A stretch of 64,000 nucleotides of DNA from assembly GCA_900473185.1 (NCBI GenBank), contig UCKU01000007.1, positions 1 to 64,000 on the forward strand. The letters run 5' to 3'. The position numbers and the translations under genes were made by a program. Source of the stretch: Hyphomicrobiales bacterium (GTDB lineage: Bacteria > Pseudomonadota > Alphaproteobacteria > Rhizobiales > Rhizobiaceae). Under the pieces are notes generated by a model. The model was given only the letters and a program-made list of their open reading frames with translations, did not search any database and was not told where the DNA came from. Positions 8,290-18,296 of this stretch are shown one piece after another. How positions within the stretch are numbered: the stretch's first letter is position 1; every line of letters starts with the position of its first letter.

Positions 8290-9024
8290 TCATCGGTAGC
8301 CGGTGGCGTCGTCATAGGTCGAGAAGTCGACGAGCGTGCCGAGCATCTGCAGATAGGCCACAAGGGCGTCCATCTCGGTGAGCTTCGAAGGGTCGCCGTC
8401 GAAGTCGCCGACCTTGGCCTTGGGATATCGCGCGAGAAGTGCTGTCGTATCGGCATTCGGATCGGCCTGCGCCTTCATGTCCGCCTCGGCATTGGCGATC
8501 ATGTCGTCGCTATAGGGCACGCCGACATCCACATTCGCCTTGAGGTCCATGCCGACGTCCTTGACGGTGACTTCATGCTCCCTGAGGAAAGCGTAGCTCG
8601 GCATGATCGATTCCGGCACGACGGCTCTCGGGTTCGACAGGTGCTGGACATGCCACTCATTGGAGTAACGGCCGCCCACACGCGCGAGATCCGGGCCCGT
8701 GCGCTTCGAGCCCCATTGGAAGGGATGGTCGTACATGGATTCAGCCGCCAGCGAGTAATGGCCGTAGCGCTCCACCTCGTCTCGGAACGGCCTGATCATC
8801 TGGCTGTGGCAGAGATAGCAACCCTCGCGGATATAGACGTTGCGGCCTGCCAGCTCGAGCGGCGTATAGGGACGCATTCCCTCCACCTTCTCGATCGTGT
8901 TCTGCAGGTAGAACAGCGGCGCGATTTCGACGATACCGCCGATGCTAACCACGAGCAGCGAGCCGACCAGAAGAAGGGTCGCGTTTTTCTCGAGGATCTG
9001 ATGTTTGTCCAGGATTGATGCCAT
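8290..9024 (-). CDS. fixO: cbb3 oxidase subunit II, monoheme FixO/CcoO
   Basis: A 244-residue membrane-anchored cytochrome c with a single CYLCH heme motif and the FixO signature [19 protein letters not shown]. It is preceded by the ribosome binding site GAGGTGACAC. FixO hands electrons to FixN and is essential for complex stability. Confidence 0.95.
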   Translation of the reverse strand: MASILDKHQILEKNATLLLVGSLLVVSIGGIVEIAPLFYLQNTIEKVEGMRPYTPLELAGRNVYIREGCYLCHSQMIRPFRDEVERYGHYSLAAESMYDHPFQWGSKRTGPDLARVGGRYSNEWHVQHLSNPRAVVPESIMPSYAFLREHEVTVKDVGMDLKANVDVGVPYSDDMIANAEADMKAQADPNADTTALLARYPKAKVGDFDGDPSKLTEMDALVAYLQMLGTLVDFSTYDDATGYR

Positions 9025-9032
9025 GTGTCACC

Positions 9033-10655
9033 TCACTCGGCAGCCTGTGCCTGCGGCACATAGGCAGAAGGAATTTCGGCTTCGTCGCGCAGATGGCCGC
9101 GAATGGTCATGAAGACGTTCCAGGCCATCACGAGGCCGCCAGCCAGGTAGAGACCACCGCCGATCGTACGCAGCACGTAATAGGGGAACATCGCTGCCAC
9201 GGTTTCGGCGAAGGAGTAGACGAGGAAGCCCTGGGAATTATATTCGCGCCACATCAGGCCCTGCTGGATGCCGGCGACCCACAGGACCGCCGCATAGACG
9301 ACGATGCCGAGCGTTGCGAGCCAGAAGTGCCAGTTGACCATGCGCAGGCTATAGAGGCGTTCGCGGCCCCACAGCTTCGGCGTCATGTAATAGATCGCAC
9401 CGAAGGTGATCATGCCGACCCAGCCGAGCGCGCCGGAATGTACGTGACCAATGGTCCATTCGGTGTAGTGGCTGAGCGAGTTCACCGTCTTGACCGACAT
9501 CATCGGGCCTTCGAAGGTCGACATGCCGTAAAAGGCGATGGCGACGATCATCATGCGGATGATGGGATCGGTGCGGATCTTGTCCCAGGCACCTGACAGC
9601 GTCATCAGGCCATTGATCATGCCGCCCCAGGAGGGCATCCAGAGCATGATAGAAAAGACCATGCCGAGGGTCTGCGCCCAATCCGGGAGCGCGGTATAGT
9701 GCAGGTGATGCGGCCCGGCCCAGATATACATGAAGATCAGCGCCCAGAAGTGGATGATCGACAGCCGGTAGGAATAGACGGGGCGGTTAGCCTGCTTGGG
9801 CACGAAATAATACATCATCCCGAGGAAGCCGGCGGTCAGGAAGAAGCCGACGGCGTTGTGGCCGTACCACCACTGCGTCAGGGCGTCCTGAACACCCGAA
9901 AACAGCGAGTAGCTCTTCGAGCCGAGGAAGGAGACCGGCACTGCGAGATTGTTGACGACGTGCAGCATCGCGATCGTCACGATGAAGCCGAGATAGAACC
10001 AGTTCGCCACATAGATATGTGGCTCCTTGCGCTTCAGAATGGTGCCGAGGAAGACGGCGAGATAAGCGACCCAGACGATCGTCAGCCACAGGTCGACGTA
10101 CCATTCAGGCTCGGCATATTCGCGCGCCTGGTTGATGCCGAGGACATAGCCGGTCGCCGCCATGACGATGAAGAGCTGATAGCCCCAGAAAACGAACCAG
10201 GCGAGGCTGCCGCCGAAGAGGCGCGCGTGACAGGTGCGCTGGACGACGTAGAAGGACGTCATGATCAGCGCATTGCCGCCGAAGGCGAAGATCACCGCCG
10301 ACGTGTGGACGGGCCGGAGCCTGCCGAAATTCAGATAGGGAGCGAAATTGAGATCCGGGAACGCCAATTGCGCCGCAATGACAACGCCGACGAGGAAGCC
10401 GACGACGCCCCAGAATACGGTGGCGATCAAACCGTAGCGGATCACCTCGTCGAAATATCCAGACGGGTCAGCTTTCGGCAGCCGGCCCGCCGGTGAGAAA
10501 TCCACCTTTCTGACGAGAAGCAGCGTTCCCGCGAAAAGGCAGAAGCTCAATATCCCCATGTGGATTGAAAATAGATGGTCGTGGGCGAAAGCAGCGCCAA
10601 GCAATGCCAGGAATGCTCCCACGGCGACCACCATGGTTTCCGTAGTATAGTTCAT
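9033..10655 (-). CDS. fixN: cbb3 oxidase catalytic subunit FixN/CcoN
   Basis: A 540-residue, about 12-helix heme-copper oxidase subunit I with the conserved histidines of the class (for example [40 protein letters not shown] split at family motifs, and the HVHSGALGW region). The enzyme reduces O2 at very low concentration. It is the first gene of fixNOQP, with an anaerobox about 90 bp upstream and fixK transcribed divergently. Confidence 0.96.
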   Translation of the reverse strand: MNYTTETMVVAVGAFLALLGAAFAHDHLFSIHMGILSFCLFAGTLLLVRKVDFSPAGRLPKADPSGYFDEVIRYGLIATVFWGVVGFLVGVVIAAQLAFPDLNFAPYLNFGRLRPVHTSAVIFAFGGNALIMTSFYVVQRTCHARLFGGSLAWFVFWGYQLFIVMAATGYVLGINQAREYAEPEWYVDLWLTIVWVAYLAVFLGTILKRKEPHIYVANWFYLGFIVTIAMLHVVNNLAVPVSFLGSKSYSLFSGVQDALTQWWYGHNAVGFFLTAGFLGMMYYFVPKQANRPVYSYRLSIIHFWALIFMYIWAGPHHLHYTALPDWAQTLGMVFSIMLWMPSWGGMINGLMTLSGAWDKIRTDPIIRMMIVAIAFYGMSTFEGPMMSVKTVNSLSHYTEWTIGHVHSGALGWVGMITFGAIYYMTPKLWGRERLYSLRMVNWHFWLATLGIVVYAAVLWVAGIQQGLMWREYNSQGFLVYSFAETVAAMFPYYVLRTIGGGLYLAGGLVMAWNVFMTIRGHLRDEAEIPSAYVPQAQAAE

Positions 10656-10743
10656 GATGACGTCCCCAGTGCGCAGACGACCACAGCGCGGTCGCCTTTC
10701 TCGTACTTTGAGGAACGACTGTCATGGAGACCGCGCCCACACC

Positions 10744-10757
10744 TTGATCCAGGTCAA
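10744..10757 (-). promoter_or_regulatory. FixK/Fnr box before fixNOQP
   Basis: TTGATCCAGGTCAA matches TTGAT-N4-ATCAA at 9 of 10 positions and lies 89-102 bp before the fixN ATG in the fixN/fixK divergent region. Confidence 0.8.
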
Positions 10758-10779
10758 CGAAGGCGTGGCTTTGCCCGTT

Positions 10780-10795
10780 GTTACAGACTGTTACA
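10780..10795 (+). promoter_or_regulatory. GTTACA-N4-GTTACA direct repeat before fixK (K-box-like)
   Basis: Two identical GTTACA half sites spaced 10 bp start to start, as bound by OmpR/PhoB-type regulators. I recall this pattern as the FxkR-bound K-box of Rhizobium etli fixK genes; this is from memory. It lies about 80 bp before the proposed fixK start. Confidence 0.65.
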
Positions 10796-10873
10796 GAACC
10801 TTACCCTTTGGCACCGTCCGCTCATTCCGCTGTGACCGAACGCCTTTCTATTGGCCTCACATTCAATCAGGGC

Positions 10874-11617
10874 ATGGGGATCATCGAGATGTTGATGCAG
10901 GGCCAACAGGCATTTGAGAACGTCGATCTTGGCGTAAAAGCGGTTCAGGACAATTCGTTGTCGTCGCTTTTCCAGATGTCGGCGACCGAAACGGTCGGGG
11001 CAGGAAAGGCGATCTGTTGGGAGGGGGACGCCGCACGGCACCTGTTCCAGATCACCGAAGGCGTCGTACGCCTTCATCGCATCATCGGCGACGGGCGCCG
11101 GGTCATAACCGCCTTTCACTTCGCCGGCGATGTCGTCGGCTCTTTCCTGCAGGGCGATTTCCTGTTCACCGCCGAAGCCGTGACGGATTGCAAGATTCGC
11201 CGCCTCTCGCGCAAACAGTTCCAGGAAGAGATTGAGCGTTCCGAGCTTCTGCGACCGGCCTATATCAGCCTGCTCTGCAGGGAGACCGCGTCGGCCCACG
11301 ACCAGCTCGTGCTCCTGTCCAGGAAAAATGCCGAGGAACGCCTCTGCAGCTTTCTCATGAAGCTTGCGACCCGTGACGGCGAATCGCTCCACCAGGGGCT
11401 GCTCGAGGTGCCGATGAGCCGGCAGGACATCGCCGATTATCTCGGCTTGACCATCGAGACCGTTTCGCGCTCCATCAGCAAGCTCGCCCAGAGGAAGATC
11501 GTCATTCCGGACGGACGGCACAATCTGCGCATCGTCAATCTAGCCCGCCTCGCACAGTTGTCGGGCAACGTGGATGATTTTTCGGACAGAACCTGCCATA
11601 GGGGTAGCGTCCACTGA
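10874..11617 (+). CDS. fixK: FixK-type Crp/Fnr regulator
   Basis: About 247 residues with a beta-roll sensor-like domain ([21 protein letters not shown] begins it) and a winged helix with recognition segment [10 protein letters not shown]. No N-terminal Fe-S cysteine motif is present, as in FixK, so its activity depends on its expression. The position between fixNOQP and the heme-PAS kinase fits FixK. The start is uncertain: ATG 10874 is used; ATG 10889 has a better ribosome binding site (GGGGA, 8 bp). A frame extension to 10778 would run through the direct-repeat operator and is unlikely. FixK would activate the TTGAT/TTGAC boxes found across this window. Confidence 0.9.
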   Translation: MGIIEMLMQGQQAFENVDLGVKAVQDNSLSSLFQMSATETVGAGKAICWEGDAARHLFQITEGVVRLHRIIGDGRRVITAFHFAGDVVGSFLQGDFLFTAEAVTDCKIRRLSRKQFQEEIERSELLRPAYISLLCRETASAHDQLVLLSRKNAEERLCSFLMKLATRDGESLHQGLLEVPMSRQDIADYLGLTIETVSRSISKLAQRKIVIPDGRHNLRIVNLARLAQLSGNVDDFSDRTCHRGSVH

Positions 11618-11628
11618 CTACGGAACGA

Positions 11629-13560
11629 ATGTCTATGCCTCACCGTCTGATCTCGCCGCGCATCGCATCGCCCCAGGAACTGGACGCGCTCGTGCATGTG
11701 CTCGACGGGGCCGACATCATCGTGCACCGGCTCGAAGGCACGATCACCCATTGGTCGATCGGCAGCGAGAATATGTACGGCTGGACCCGTGAAGAGGCCG
11801 TTGGCGAAGCCGTCTATTCGTTGCTCGATACGCGCTTCCCTGAACCGATGGAGGCCATACGCGCGCATCTGACGACGCGAGGCTTCTGGCAGGGCGAGGT
11901 CGTTCATCGTCACAAAAACGGTCACGACATGTACGTGGCAACCCGCTGCGTGCTCGTCAATCTTCCAGACGGCGATCCCGTCGTCATCGAGGCAAACAGC
12001 GACGTCAGCGCCCTGCGCAAGGCGGAAGAGGCTGTGCGGGCGCGCGAGGCACACCTGTCATCGATCCTCGACACGGTACCCGATGCGATGGTCGTCATCG
12101 ACCAGAACGGCAACGTCATGTCGTTCAGCAAGGCGGCCGAGGCGCTCTTCGGCTTCAGCTCCGAAGAAATCTGCGGCCAGAACGTCAAGAAGCTGATGCC
12201 CGAACCTTATCGCGCAGCCCATGACGGATATATCGACCATTACATGCAGACGGGCGAGAAGCGGATCATCGGTTACGGTCGCGTCGTAACTGGCCAGCGC
12301 GCTGACGGCACCCAGTTCCCGATGGAGCTTCATGTCGGCGAGGCAACGGCAAATGGCGAACGGATCTTCACCGGCTTCGTTCGTGATCTGACCAGCAGAT
12401 TCAAGATCGAAGAGGACCTTCGCCAGGCCCAGAAGATGGAAGCCGTGGGTCAGTTGACCGGCGGGCTGGCGCACGACTTCAACAATCTGCTGACCGTGAT
12501 CAGCGGCAATCTGGAGATGATTGAGGACAAGCTCCCGTCAGGCCCGCTGCGCGACATGTTGCAGGAGGCGCAGGACGCCGCGGCCGACGGCGCAAAGCTC
12601 ACCGGACAGCTGTTGGCATTCGGAAGACGTCAACCGTTGAACCCGAAGCAGGCCGATCTCAGCCGACTCGTCACCGGCTTTTCGGACCTGTTGCGAAGGA
12701 CGCTCGGTGAAAATATCAAATTGTCGACGGTCCTTTCAGGATCCGATTTCAACGTGCTGGTCGACAGTTCCCAGCTGCAGAACGCGATCCTCAACATCGC
12801 TCTGAACGCGCGCGACGCCATGCCGAAAGGCGGCACTCTGACCACCGAGGTCTCACGTGTGCAGCTCGATGCGGACTACGCGAAAATGTATCCGGAAGTT
12901 CGCAGCGGCAACTTCGTGCTTGTCTCCATGAGCGATACCGGTGACGGCATGACCGAAGAGGTCAAGAAGCGTGCGATCGAGCCCTTCTTCACCACCAAGG
13001 AAGTGGGATCCGGAACCGGACTGGGCCTCAGTATGGTCTACGGCTTCGTCAAGCAATCCGGCGGCCACCTGCAGATTTATAGCGAGGTCGGTCGCGGCTC
13101 GACCATCCGCATCTACCTGCCGGCTCTTTCAAGCGCCGGCGCCAGGGACGAAGCGGCGGCCGGCGGCAAGGTCGAAGCAGCACTGCCGGGTGGCGACGAA
13201 CGCGTTCTTGTGGTCGAGGACGACGCGCGCGTCCGCAGGGTTGCCGTCGCCAGGCTTGCCGGGATGGGATATGCCGTGCTCGAGGCCGACAATGGCCGTC
13301 GGGCACTGGAATTGCTCAAGAGCCAGCCCGACGTCGCGCTTTTGTTCACCGACATCGTCATGCCCGGAGGCATGACGGGCGACGAGCTGGCAAGGGCCGC
13401 CCGCGTGGAACGGCCTGACCTCGCCGTGCTCTTCACCTCAGGATATTCGGAGCCCGCACTGGCGGCAAACGAGGTCATCACCGGCGCGCAATGGCTTCGA
13501 AAGCCTTACACCGCGCGCGACCTCGCCCTGAAAGTGCGTGAGCTCATCGACGCCCGGTGA
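11629..13560 (+). CDS. fixL: Hybrid oxygen sensor histidine kinase FixL (PAS, heme-PAS, kinase, receiver)
   Basis: 643 residues. PAS domain 1 spans about 20-140. PAS domain 2 (about 145-262) has the FixL heme pocket, with heme ligand candidate His198 in AHDGYI, followed by [11 protein letters not shown]. The kinase core has phospho-acceptor His282 in LAHDFNNLL, then N-, G1- and G2-boxes ([20 protein letters not shown]). A C-terminal receiver (about 525-640) has acceptor Asp575 in FTDIVMPG. The extra receiver and the absence of fixJ mark the hybrid FixL type of Rhizobium. It starts 11 bp after fixK. When oxygen is low the kinase should be active and start the FixK cascade. Confidence 0.93.
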   Translation: MSMPHRLISPRIASPQELDALVHVLDGADIIVHRLEGTITHWSIGSENMYGWTREEAVGEAVYSLLDTRFPEPMEAIRAHLTTRGFWQGEVVHRHKNGHDMYVATRCVLVNLPDGDPVVIEANSDVSALRKAEEAVRAREAHLSSILDTVPDAMVVIDQNGNVMSFSKAAEALFGFSSEEICGQNVKKLMPEPYRAAHDGYIDHYMQTGEKRIIGYGRVVTGQRADGTQFPMELHVGEATANGERIFTGFVRDLTSRFKIEEDLRQAQKMEAVGQLTGGLAHDFNNLLTVISGNLEMIEDKLPSGPLRDMLQEAQDAAADGAKLTGQLLAFGRRQPLNPKQADLSRLVTGFSDLLRRTLGENIKLSTVLSGSDFNVLVDSSQLQNAILNIALNARDAMPKGGTLTTEVSRVQLDADYAKMYPEVRSGNFVLVSMSDTGDGMTEEVKKRAIEPFFTTKEVGSGTGLGLSMVYGFVKQSGGHLQIYSEVGRGSTIRIYLPALSSAGARDEAAAGGKVEAALPGGDERVLVVEDDARVRRVAVARLAGMGYAVLEADNGRRALELLKSQPDVALLFTDIVMPGGMTGDELARAARVERPDLAVLFTSGYSEPALAANEVITGAQWLRKPYTARDLALKVRELIDAR

Positions 13561-13737
13561 AGCGGGGCGCGTAAACCCTCTCAAAAAATCCAGCAATCCG
13601 ATTGTCCGCCGGAGCCTTTGACGGTTCCGCGGACGCAAACCTGTATCCACGTGATTCGGGGTCGCTCTCCCGTTTCCCTGCGTGTCGTCCAAACCGGACA
13701 AAGAGAGCCGCCTGTCGCCTGAATTGGCACTGCCAAT

Positions 13738-13751
13738 TTGACGGGCATCAA
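13738..13751 (+). promoter_or_regulatory. Fnr/NnrR-type box before pseudoazurin gene
   Basis: TTGACGGGCATCAA, 73-86 bp before the pseudoazurin ATG, in an otherwise gene-free 263-bp region. Confidence 0.78.
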
Positions 13752-13823
13752 AGAGTGCGCCGCTTGCATGTCCTAGAACCGCAGCCGAGGCCAAGATCGG
13801 CCCCGAACGATAGGAGAAATGCA

Positions 13824-14276
13824 ATGCGTCTGAAATTTGGACTGATCGCTGCCGGAGCGGTTCTGATGGCATCGGCAGCGCCGCTCATGGCCGCCGACCA
13901 TCAGATCCAGATGCTCAACAAGGGCGCTGACGGAGCAATGGTCTTCGAGCCGGGATTCGTCAAGATCGCACCCGGCGACACCGTTACCTTCGTGCCCACC
14001 GACAAGAGCCACAATGCCGAGACCTACAAGGGCCTTATTCCGGATGGGGCTGCGGAGTTCAAGTCCAAGCCCGGCGAGCAATATCAGGCAAAATTCGACG
14101 TCCCCGGCGCCTATGTGATCAAGTGCACGCCGCACGCAGGCATGGGCATGGTGGCGCTGATCCAGGTCGGCGATAACCCCGCCAACCTCGAAGTCATCAA
14201 GACCGCCAAGCTTCCGAACATGGTGCGCAAGCGCCTCGATGCCGATCTCGCACAGATCGCACAGGTCACGCAATAA
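13824..14276 (+). CDS. Pseudoazurin, periplasmic blue copper electron donor
   Basis: 150 residues with a signal peptide (cleavage probably after residue 23, LMA-ADH) and a cupredoxin domain. The type 1 copper ligands are His63, Cys101, His104 and Met109, spaced as in characterised pseudoazurins. It gives electrons to copper nitrite reductase NirK, encoded 15 kb away. The ATG is preceded by TAGGAGAA. It heads an operon with ycnI-like and copC-copD-like genes under an anaerobox. Confidence 0.95.
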   Translation: MRLKFGLIAAGAVLMASAAPLMAADHQIQMLNKGADGAMVFEPGFVKIAPGDTVTFVPTDKSHNAETYKGLIPDGAAEFKSKPGEQYQAKFDVPGAYVIKCTPHAGMGMVALIQVGDNPANLEVIKTAKLPNMVRKRLDADLAQIAQVTQ

Positions 14277-14290
14277 CGTTAAGGCACTCA

Positions 14291-14318
14291 CAGGTGGCGG
14301 CGCCATGCGCCCCACCTG
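14291..14318 (+). other. Intercistronic hairpin between pseudoazurin and ycnI-like genes
   Basis: CAGGTGG and CCACCTG form a 7-bp stem with a GC-rich loop. No T-tract follows, so it may act as mRNA stabiliser or attenuator giving more pseudoazurin than downstream product. Confidence 0.4.
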
Positions 14319-14336
14319 CGGACGAGGAGACATGTC

Positions 14337-14864
14337 ATGATCAGACACTTTGCGCTCGCACTAGCAGGCATGTTTTGCATTGCCGGAACGGCGCAGGCCC
14401 ACATCACTCTCGAGCAGGCCGATGCGGTCTCCGGCAAGGCCTACAAGGCCGTCCTGCGCGTGGGGCACGGCTGCAAAGGCAAGGCAACCGTCAGGATCCG
14501 GGTAAAAATCCCCGAGGGATTGCTGTCTGTCAAGCCGATGCCGAAGGCGGGCTGGACGCTGGAAAAAATCCGAGGAACCTACGAAAAGAGCTACGATCTC
14601 TATGGCGAGCAGGTCAAGGAAGGCCTCACCGAGATCGTGTGGCAAGGCGGCTCGCTTGCCGATGACGAATATGATGAATTCGTCTTTCGCACGACCGTGG
14701 CGAAGGAACTGCCTGCGGCTACGCGCATTTACGTCCCCATCGTCCAGGAATGCGCCGAAGGCGCGATCGAGCGCTGGATCGACATTCCCGCTGCCGGCAA
14801 GACGTCGGATGATTATGAGACCCCGGCGCCGTTTTTCGACGTCGTCGCTCAGCCTCGTTCCTGA
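14337..14864 (+). CDS. YcnI-like (DUF1775) periplasmic copper protein
   Basis: 175 residues with a signal peptide ending AQA and a mature N-terminal histidine (AHITLEQ). In YcnI proteins this histidine helps bind copper. The domain has the typical GHGC and WTLEKIRG segments. The gene lies between pseudoazurin and a CopC-CopD fusion, as in Bacillus ycnIJ. Role by inference: copper storage or delivery for periplasmic cupredoxins such as pseudoazurin and NirK. Confidence 0.85.
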   Translation: MIRHFALALAGMFCIAGTAQAHITLEQADAVSGKAYKAVLRVGHGCKGKATVRIRVKIPEGLLSVKPMPKAGWTLEKIRGTYEKSYDLYGEQVKEGLTEIVWQGGSLADDEYDEFVFRTTVAKELPAATRIYVPIVQECAEGAIERWIDIPAAGKTSDDYETPAPFFDVVAQPRS

Positions 14865-14876
14865 GATGGGTCGCCC

Positions 14877-16466
14877 ATGGCGTGGAATTTTCCCCTATGG
14901 GCCGCCTTTTGCCTTCTCGCACGTGTCGCGGGGCTACTTCTGATCATGGCGGCGGGAGCCGACGCCCACGCCGTCCTGATCGCATCTTCGCCCGCAAATA
15001 ACGATATTCTCGCTATCGCGCCGGAAAAAATCCTGCTGCGCTTCAACGAAGCCGTCAGGGTCGTTCGCTTAAGCATGGACGCCCCTGACGGAGCGGCTAG
15101 GGAGATTTCGGCGAATTCGAAGGGTGCCGAAGTCGAAGCGCCCCTTCCCCGCCCGCTCGCAGCCGGCACGGTGATCTTCAGCTATAGGGTGGTGTCGGAG
15201 GACGGCCATCCGATCGGCGGATCCATCGTCTTTCATGTCGGCAAAGTGTCGGCCCGTTCCAGCAATGTGTCCGATATACCGTCGAAGGCGTTGCATGCCG
15301 CCATCTGGTTGGTCACCATCGGTTCGACGCTTGGTCTCGCCGTCATTGTCGGCGGCTCATTTTTCAATTGCTGGCTCTCTGCGACAGGCTGGCGCGCGGA
15401 ATCCCCTACCCTGGCAGCCGTAGCGATCATCCTCATCCTGGCAGGGCTTTATCTTCAGGGACTGGACGACGTTGGCATGGGCCTTGGCTGGGCCGGATTG
15501 GAGCCGATTGCCCAGGCTTTTTCCGACCCAACGGGGATCGCCCAATGCCTCAAGCTTGTGGCAATTGCGCTGGCGGTCTTACCCTTGACCCGTCGTCCGT
15601 GGCCGGCGCGTATAATCTCGGCCGCCGCACTTGCCATTGCCTCACTCGCCTTCACACTGACAGGCCACAGCTCGATTGCGCAGCCCCGCTTCATCGCACA
15701 GGCATCGATCTTCCTGCATGCTGCCATCTTGCTCTTCTGGATCGGAAGCCTGCCGCCGCTGTTGCATCTCAGCCGATCTGCTGAAGATCAGCGTCCCCTG
15801 CAGTTCTTCTCGCGCCTGATTCCCGTTCCCTTCGTCCTGATGCTGCTGGCAGGACTGCTGCTTGCATTGACGGAAACGCCCCGCATCGACCTGGCATGGT
15901 CGTCGCTGTTTGCGCGCGTGCTGGCCGTCAAGATCGGCCTTGTTGCGCTCCTCTGCATGCTGGCGCTCTACAATCGCTTCTGGCTGACTGCTCCGGCGCT
16001 CGCGGGAAACCCGGTCGCCCGGCGCAGGCTGAGCCGGAGCATCGCCGGCGAGATGGGGCTCGCGCTTTTGATCGTCGCAGCCGCATCGTTGTGGCGTTTT
16101 GCTGGTCCTGGACAATATCAATACGCCCATGCCCAACCGCCGGTGTCGCTCCATCTCCATGGGCAGAAGGCAATGGCGGAACTCGAAATGACGCCGCAGC
16201 CTGACGGCACGGCCGATATCCGCGTTTCGATCCTGACGCCGCAATTCGATCCGATGCAGCCACAAAGCGTATCGCTGGGCCTGCGTAACGCAGTGCGTGG
16301 GATCGAACCGCTCAAGTACGGCCTGACAAATGCCGCCGATGGCACATGGGCTGCGAGAAACCTGCCGCTTTCGGATATCGCGGGCTGGAGCGTGGACGTT
16401 CAGGTACTGATCGACGACTTCAACCTCGTCCATCTCGAAGGCGACCTCCCGGTAAAAACCGACTAG
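14877..16466 (+). CDS. CopC-CopD fusion copper transport protein (YcnJ-like)
   Basis: 529 residues. After a signal segment comes a CopC-like domain starting HAVLIASSPAN and containing VSEDGHPIGGSIVFHV, with the N-terminal and internal histidines used for Cu(II). A CopD-like part with about 8 membrane helices follows (residues about 140-410), and a C-terminal periplasmic domain follows that. The fusion is used for copper import in other bacteria. It is the last gene of the pseudoazurin operon. Confidence 0.88.
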   Translation: MAWNFPLWAAFCLLARVAGLLLIMAAGADAHAVLIASSPANNDILAIAPEKILLRFNEAVRVVRLSMDAPDGAAREISANSKGAEVEAPLPRPLAAGTVIFSYRVVSEDGHPIGGSIVFHVGKVSARSSNVSDIPSKALHAAIWLVTIGSTLGLAVIVGGSFFNCWLSATGWRAESPTLAAVAIILILAGLYLQGLDDVGMGLGWAGLEPIAQAFSDPTGIAQCLKLVAIALAVLPLTRRPWPARIISAAALAIASLAFTLTGHSSIAQPRFIAQASIFLHAAILLFWIGSLPPLLHLSRSAEDQRPLQFFSRLIPVPFVLMLLAGLLLALTETPRIDLAWSSLFARVLAVKIGLVALLCMLALYNRFWLTAPALAGNPVARRRLSRSIAGEMGLALLIVAAASLWRFAGPGQYQYAHAQPPVSLHLHGQKAMAELEMTPQPDGTADIRVSILTPQFDPMQPQSVSLGLRNAVRGIEPLKYGLTNAADGTWAARNLPLSDIAGWSVDVQVLIDDFNLVHLEGDLPVKTD

Positions 16467-16482
16467 ACCAGGCTTGCCTGGA

Positions 16483-16941
16483 TCACGCCGCGCCGAGCTC
16501 GGCCCTGGAGACCTCGTCTATCCGCCTGATGATCCGACGCTGCACAGCGATATGCCGACGCAAGGCGCAGAAGAACGATCTGAACAGGTGGCTGACCGCG
16601 TCGAAGGACAGAGAGCAGCAGCCGTCGTGCAGCGCCTCAAGCACCTCTACAACGTCTTGTGCCGCCTCGAGATCGACCAGTCGACCAGCCCTGAGGCAGT
16701 GCTCCATCTCGGATCGTTCACTGCCGCTCATGATCGCTCCCAACCGGTCCGAAACAATCTGTTCCTCCAGCCGATGAGTGCTCAGAAGCAGAGGAAGAAG
16801 CCCGTCGGCAACCATGCCGCAGATCCGCTCATTGATGCGACATGGCAGGAAATCGGCGAGCGCCTCAAGAAGATCGCACCAGGACAGGAGCTCGCCATAG
16901 CGGGCTTCAAGCTCGTGGAACGCGGATGTCGGGCAGTTCAT
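16483..16941 (-). CDS. Hemerythrin-like (HHE) domain protein
   Basis: 152 residues, all alpha-helical by composition, with spaced histidines and acidic residues (AFHELE, STHRLEEQ, EALHDGC, LRRHIAVQ) compatible with a diiron HHE four-helix bundle. The last motif has Gln where Glu is common. HHE proteins occur beside NO metabolism genes and bind O2 or NO or repair Fe-S clusters; the exact role here is unknown. It is transcribed with the small membrane protein upstream, divergent to norE. Confidence 0.62.
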   Translation of the reverse strand: MNCPTSAFHELEARYGELLSWCDLLEALADFLPCRINERICGMVADGLLPLLLSTHRLEEQIVSDRLGAIMSGSERSEMEHCLRAGRLVDLEAAQDVVEVLEALHDGCCSLSFDAVSHLFRSFFCALRRHIAVQRRIIRRIDEVSRAELGAA

Positions 16942-16944
16942 CGC

Positions 16945-17100
16945 TCACCTCTGCAGGAACAGGCTTGCGGCAATGGCAATGGCGGCGATGACCGCAGTCA
17001 CCACACCTGTCCGTTGCAGCACGCCCATCCGGTAAAGCATGATCGCGAAGATCACGATGACAGGTGTTGCTATCGAAAGTCCGATTTGTGCGTCGCTCAT
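16945..17100 (-). CDS. Small membrane protein next to norEF
   Basis: 51 residues with two helices (LSIATPVIVIFAIMLY and TGVVTAVIAAIAIAASLFL) separated by RMGVLQR. It ends 3 bp before the hemerythrin-like gene starts. A Fnr/NnrR-type box is centred 55 bp before its ATG. No named family is known to me; the context suggests a membrane component linked to NO reduction. Confidence 0.65.
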   Translation of the reverse strand: MSDAQIGLSIATPVIVIFAIMLYRMGVLQRTGVVTAVIAAIAIAASLFLQR

Positions 17101-17148
17101 GAGGTCTCCTTTGCGAGCGCAGGATAGCCAGCCACGGTGGGCGCTTCT

Positions 17149-17162
17149 TTGAGATCGATCAA
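17149..17162. promoter_or_regulatory. Fnr/NnrR-type box between the hemerythrin operon and norEF
   Basis: TTGAGATCGATCAA. It is 48-61 bp before the small membrane protein start and about 100 bp before norE, so it could serve both directions. Confidence 0.75.
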
Positions 17163-17260
17163 AGAGAACTCCCGCTCGGCGAGCGGCCTGTCCGGAGGGG
17201 ACGCACGGCTGTTTGCGGTTTCACAAAGATGAACGCTCAGCCTTGTCATAGACACAGCGC

Positions 17261-17803
17261 ATGACCTCGATAATCTCAACCCAGGACACGCGCGATACCG
17301 ATAATGGCGATCTGCTGGTATGGATCCTCGCCTGGAGCGAACTGATCGCCTTCGGGGCGTTGCTGACGGCCTTCGTTGTCGCCTCTGGGCTGCATCCGGA
17401 AACATTCTCAGCCGGCAAGGCGAGGCTTCATCATGCCCTGCCGATCATCAACACGATCGTGCTTCTGACAAGCGGCTGGTTTGCAGCCAAGGCGGCCGAA
17501 CAGAATGCAATCCCTCGCCGGCGCATGATGCTGCTTGCGGCGGCTCTGGGCGGGGTCGTCTTCGGTGGGCTGAAATGCATGGAATATGCGTTCGAAGGTG
17601 CCTCGCTTCTCTCCGGCGACCCATTCTCGCAACTCTATCTTCTCATCACCGGGTTTCATCTGACTCATGTTGCGTTCGGATCTATGATCCTTGTCCTCGT
17701 CGCGGTCTTTCCGACTCGCGAGAACATCCATCTGATCACCACGCTCTGGCATGTGATCGACATCGTCTGGCTCGTCATGTTTCCGGTGATCTACCTGCTA
17801 TGA
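17261..17803 (+). CDS. norE: NorE, cytochrome oxidase subunit III-like NO reductase accessory protein
   Basis: 180 residues with five membrane helices and the COX3-like end GFHLTHVAFGSM ... TTLWHVIDIVWLVMFPVIYLL split at the family motifs FHLTHV and WHVIDIVW. NorE supports the activity of NorCB. Its stop overlaps the norF start by 4 bp. Confidence 0.92.
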   Translation: MTSIISTQDTRDTDNGDLLVWILAWSELIAFGALLTAFVVASGLHPETFSAGKARLHHALPIINTIVLLTSGWFAAKAAEQNAIPRRRMMLLAAALGGVVFGGLKCMEYAFEGASLLSGDPFSQLYLLITGFHLTHVAFGSMILVLVAVFPTRENIHLITTLWHVIDIVWLVMFPVIYLL

Positions 17804-18081
17804 AGCATTCCGATCGGCCGAATTGCTCGCGCGCCTTGCTGCTTCTGCTTGCCCTGACGAGTTGCACATTCATCCTGACATACGCTCTGCCGGACAGGGT
17901 GCCTCCGGCTTTGATCGCCGTGATGATCGCTGTCATCGCCGTTATCAAAGTCCGGCTTGTCGTGCTGGATTTTCTCGGGCTTCGTGGAGCCCGGACACCG
18001 TTGACAGCCGCCTTGTGGTCGTGGGCAGCATTCGTGCTGTTGATCGCCGTCGCTCGCGCTGCCTTGCAACTATCCGTCTGA
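17800..18081 (+). CDS. norF: NorF, NO reductase accessory membrane protein
   Basis: 93 residues with three helices and the central motif VIAVIKVRLVVLDFLGLR, characteristic of NorF (COX4-like). The ATG overlaps the norE stop in ATGA. NorEF lies directly before norCBQD. Confidence 0.9.
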   Translation: MKHSDRPNCSRALLLLLALTSCTFILTYALPDRVPPALIAVMIAVIAVIKVRLVVLDFLGLRGARTPLTAALWSWAAFVLLIAVARAALQLSV

Positions 18082-18184
18082 CGTTTCGCTTCGCTCTTCG
18101 AAAATCCTGACGTACTGCCGGCTGCCCGCAGCTTTTCTGGCATGTCTCATTGCGCATTCCTTCATCGTGCAATCGTTCGATTGC

Positions 18185-18198
18185 TTGCGAATGAACAA
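18185..18198 (+). promoter_or_regulatory. NnrR-type box before norCBQD
   Basis: TTGCGAATGAACAA, with the TTGCG half site typical for NnrR, 99-112 bp before the norC ATG in a 215-bp gene-free region. Confidence 0.72.
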
Positions 18199-18296
18199 AG
18201 AGCGCGCGGTCGAATTCCGCCATTCCCTTACAACGAGCCCGCTGGCTCGATTTCCGACGTCACGGCGGCACCGCCACTGACATGAAAGGATGATCG

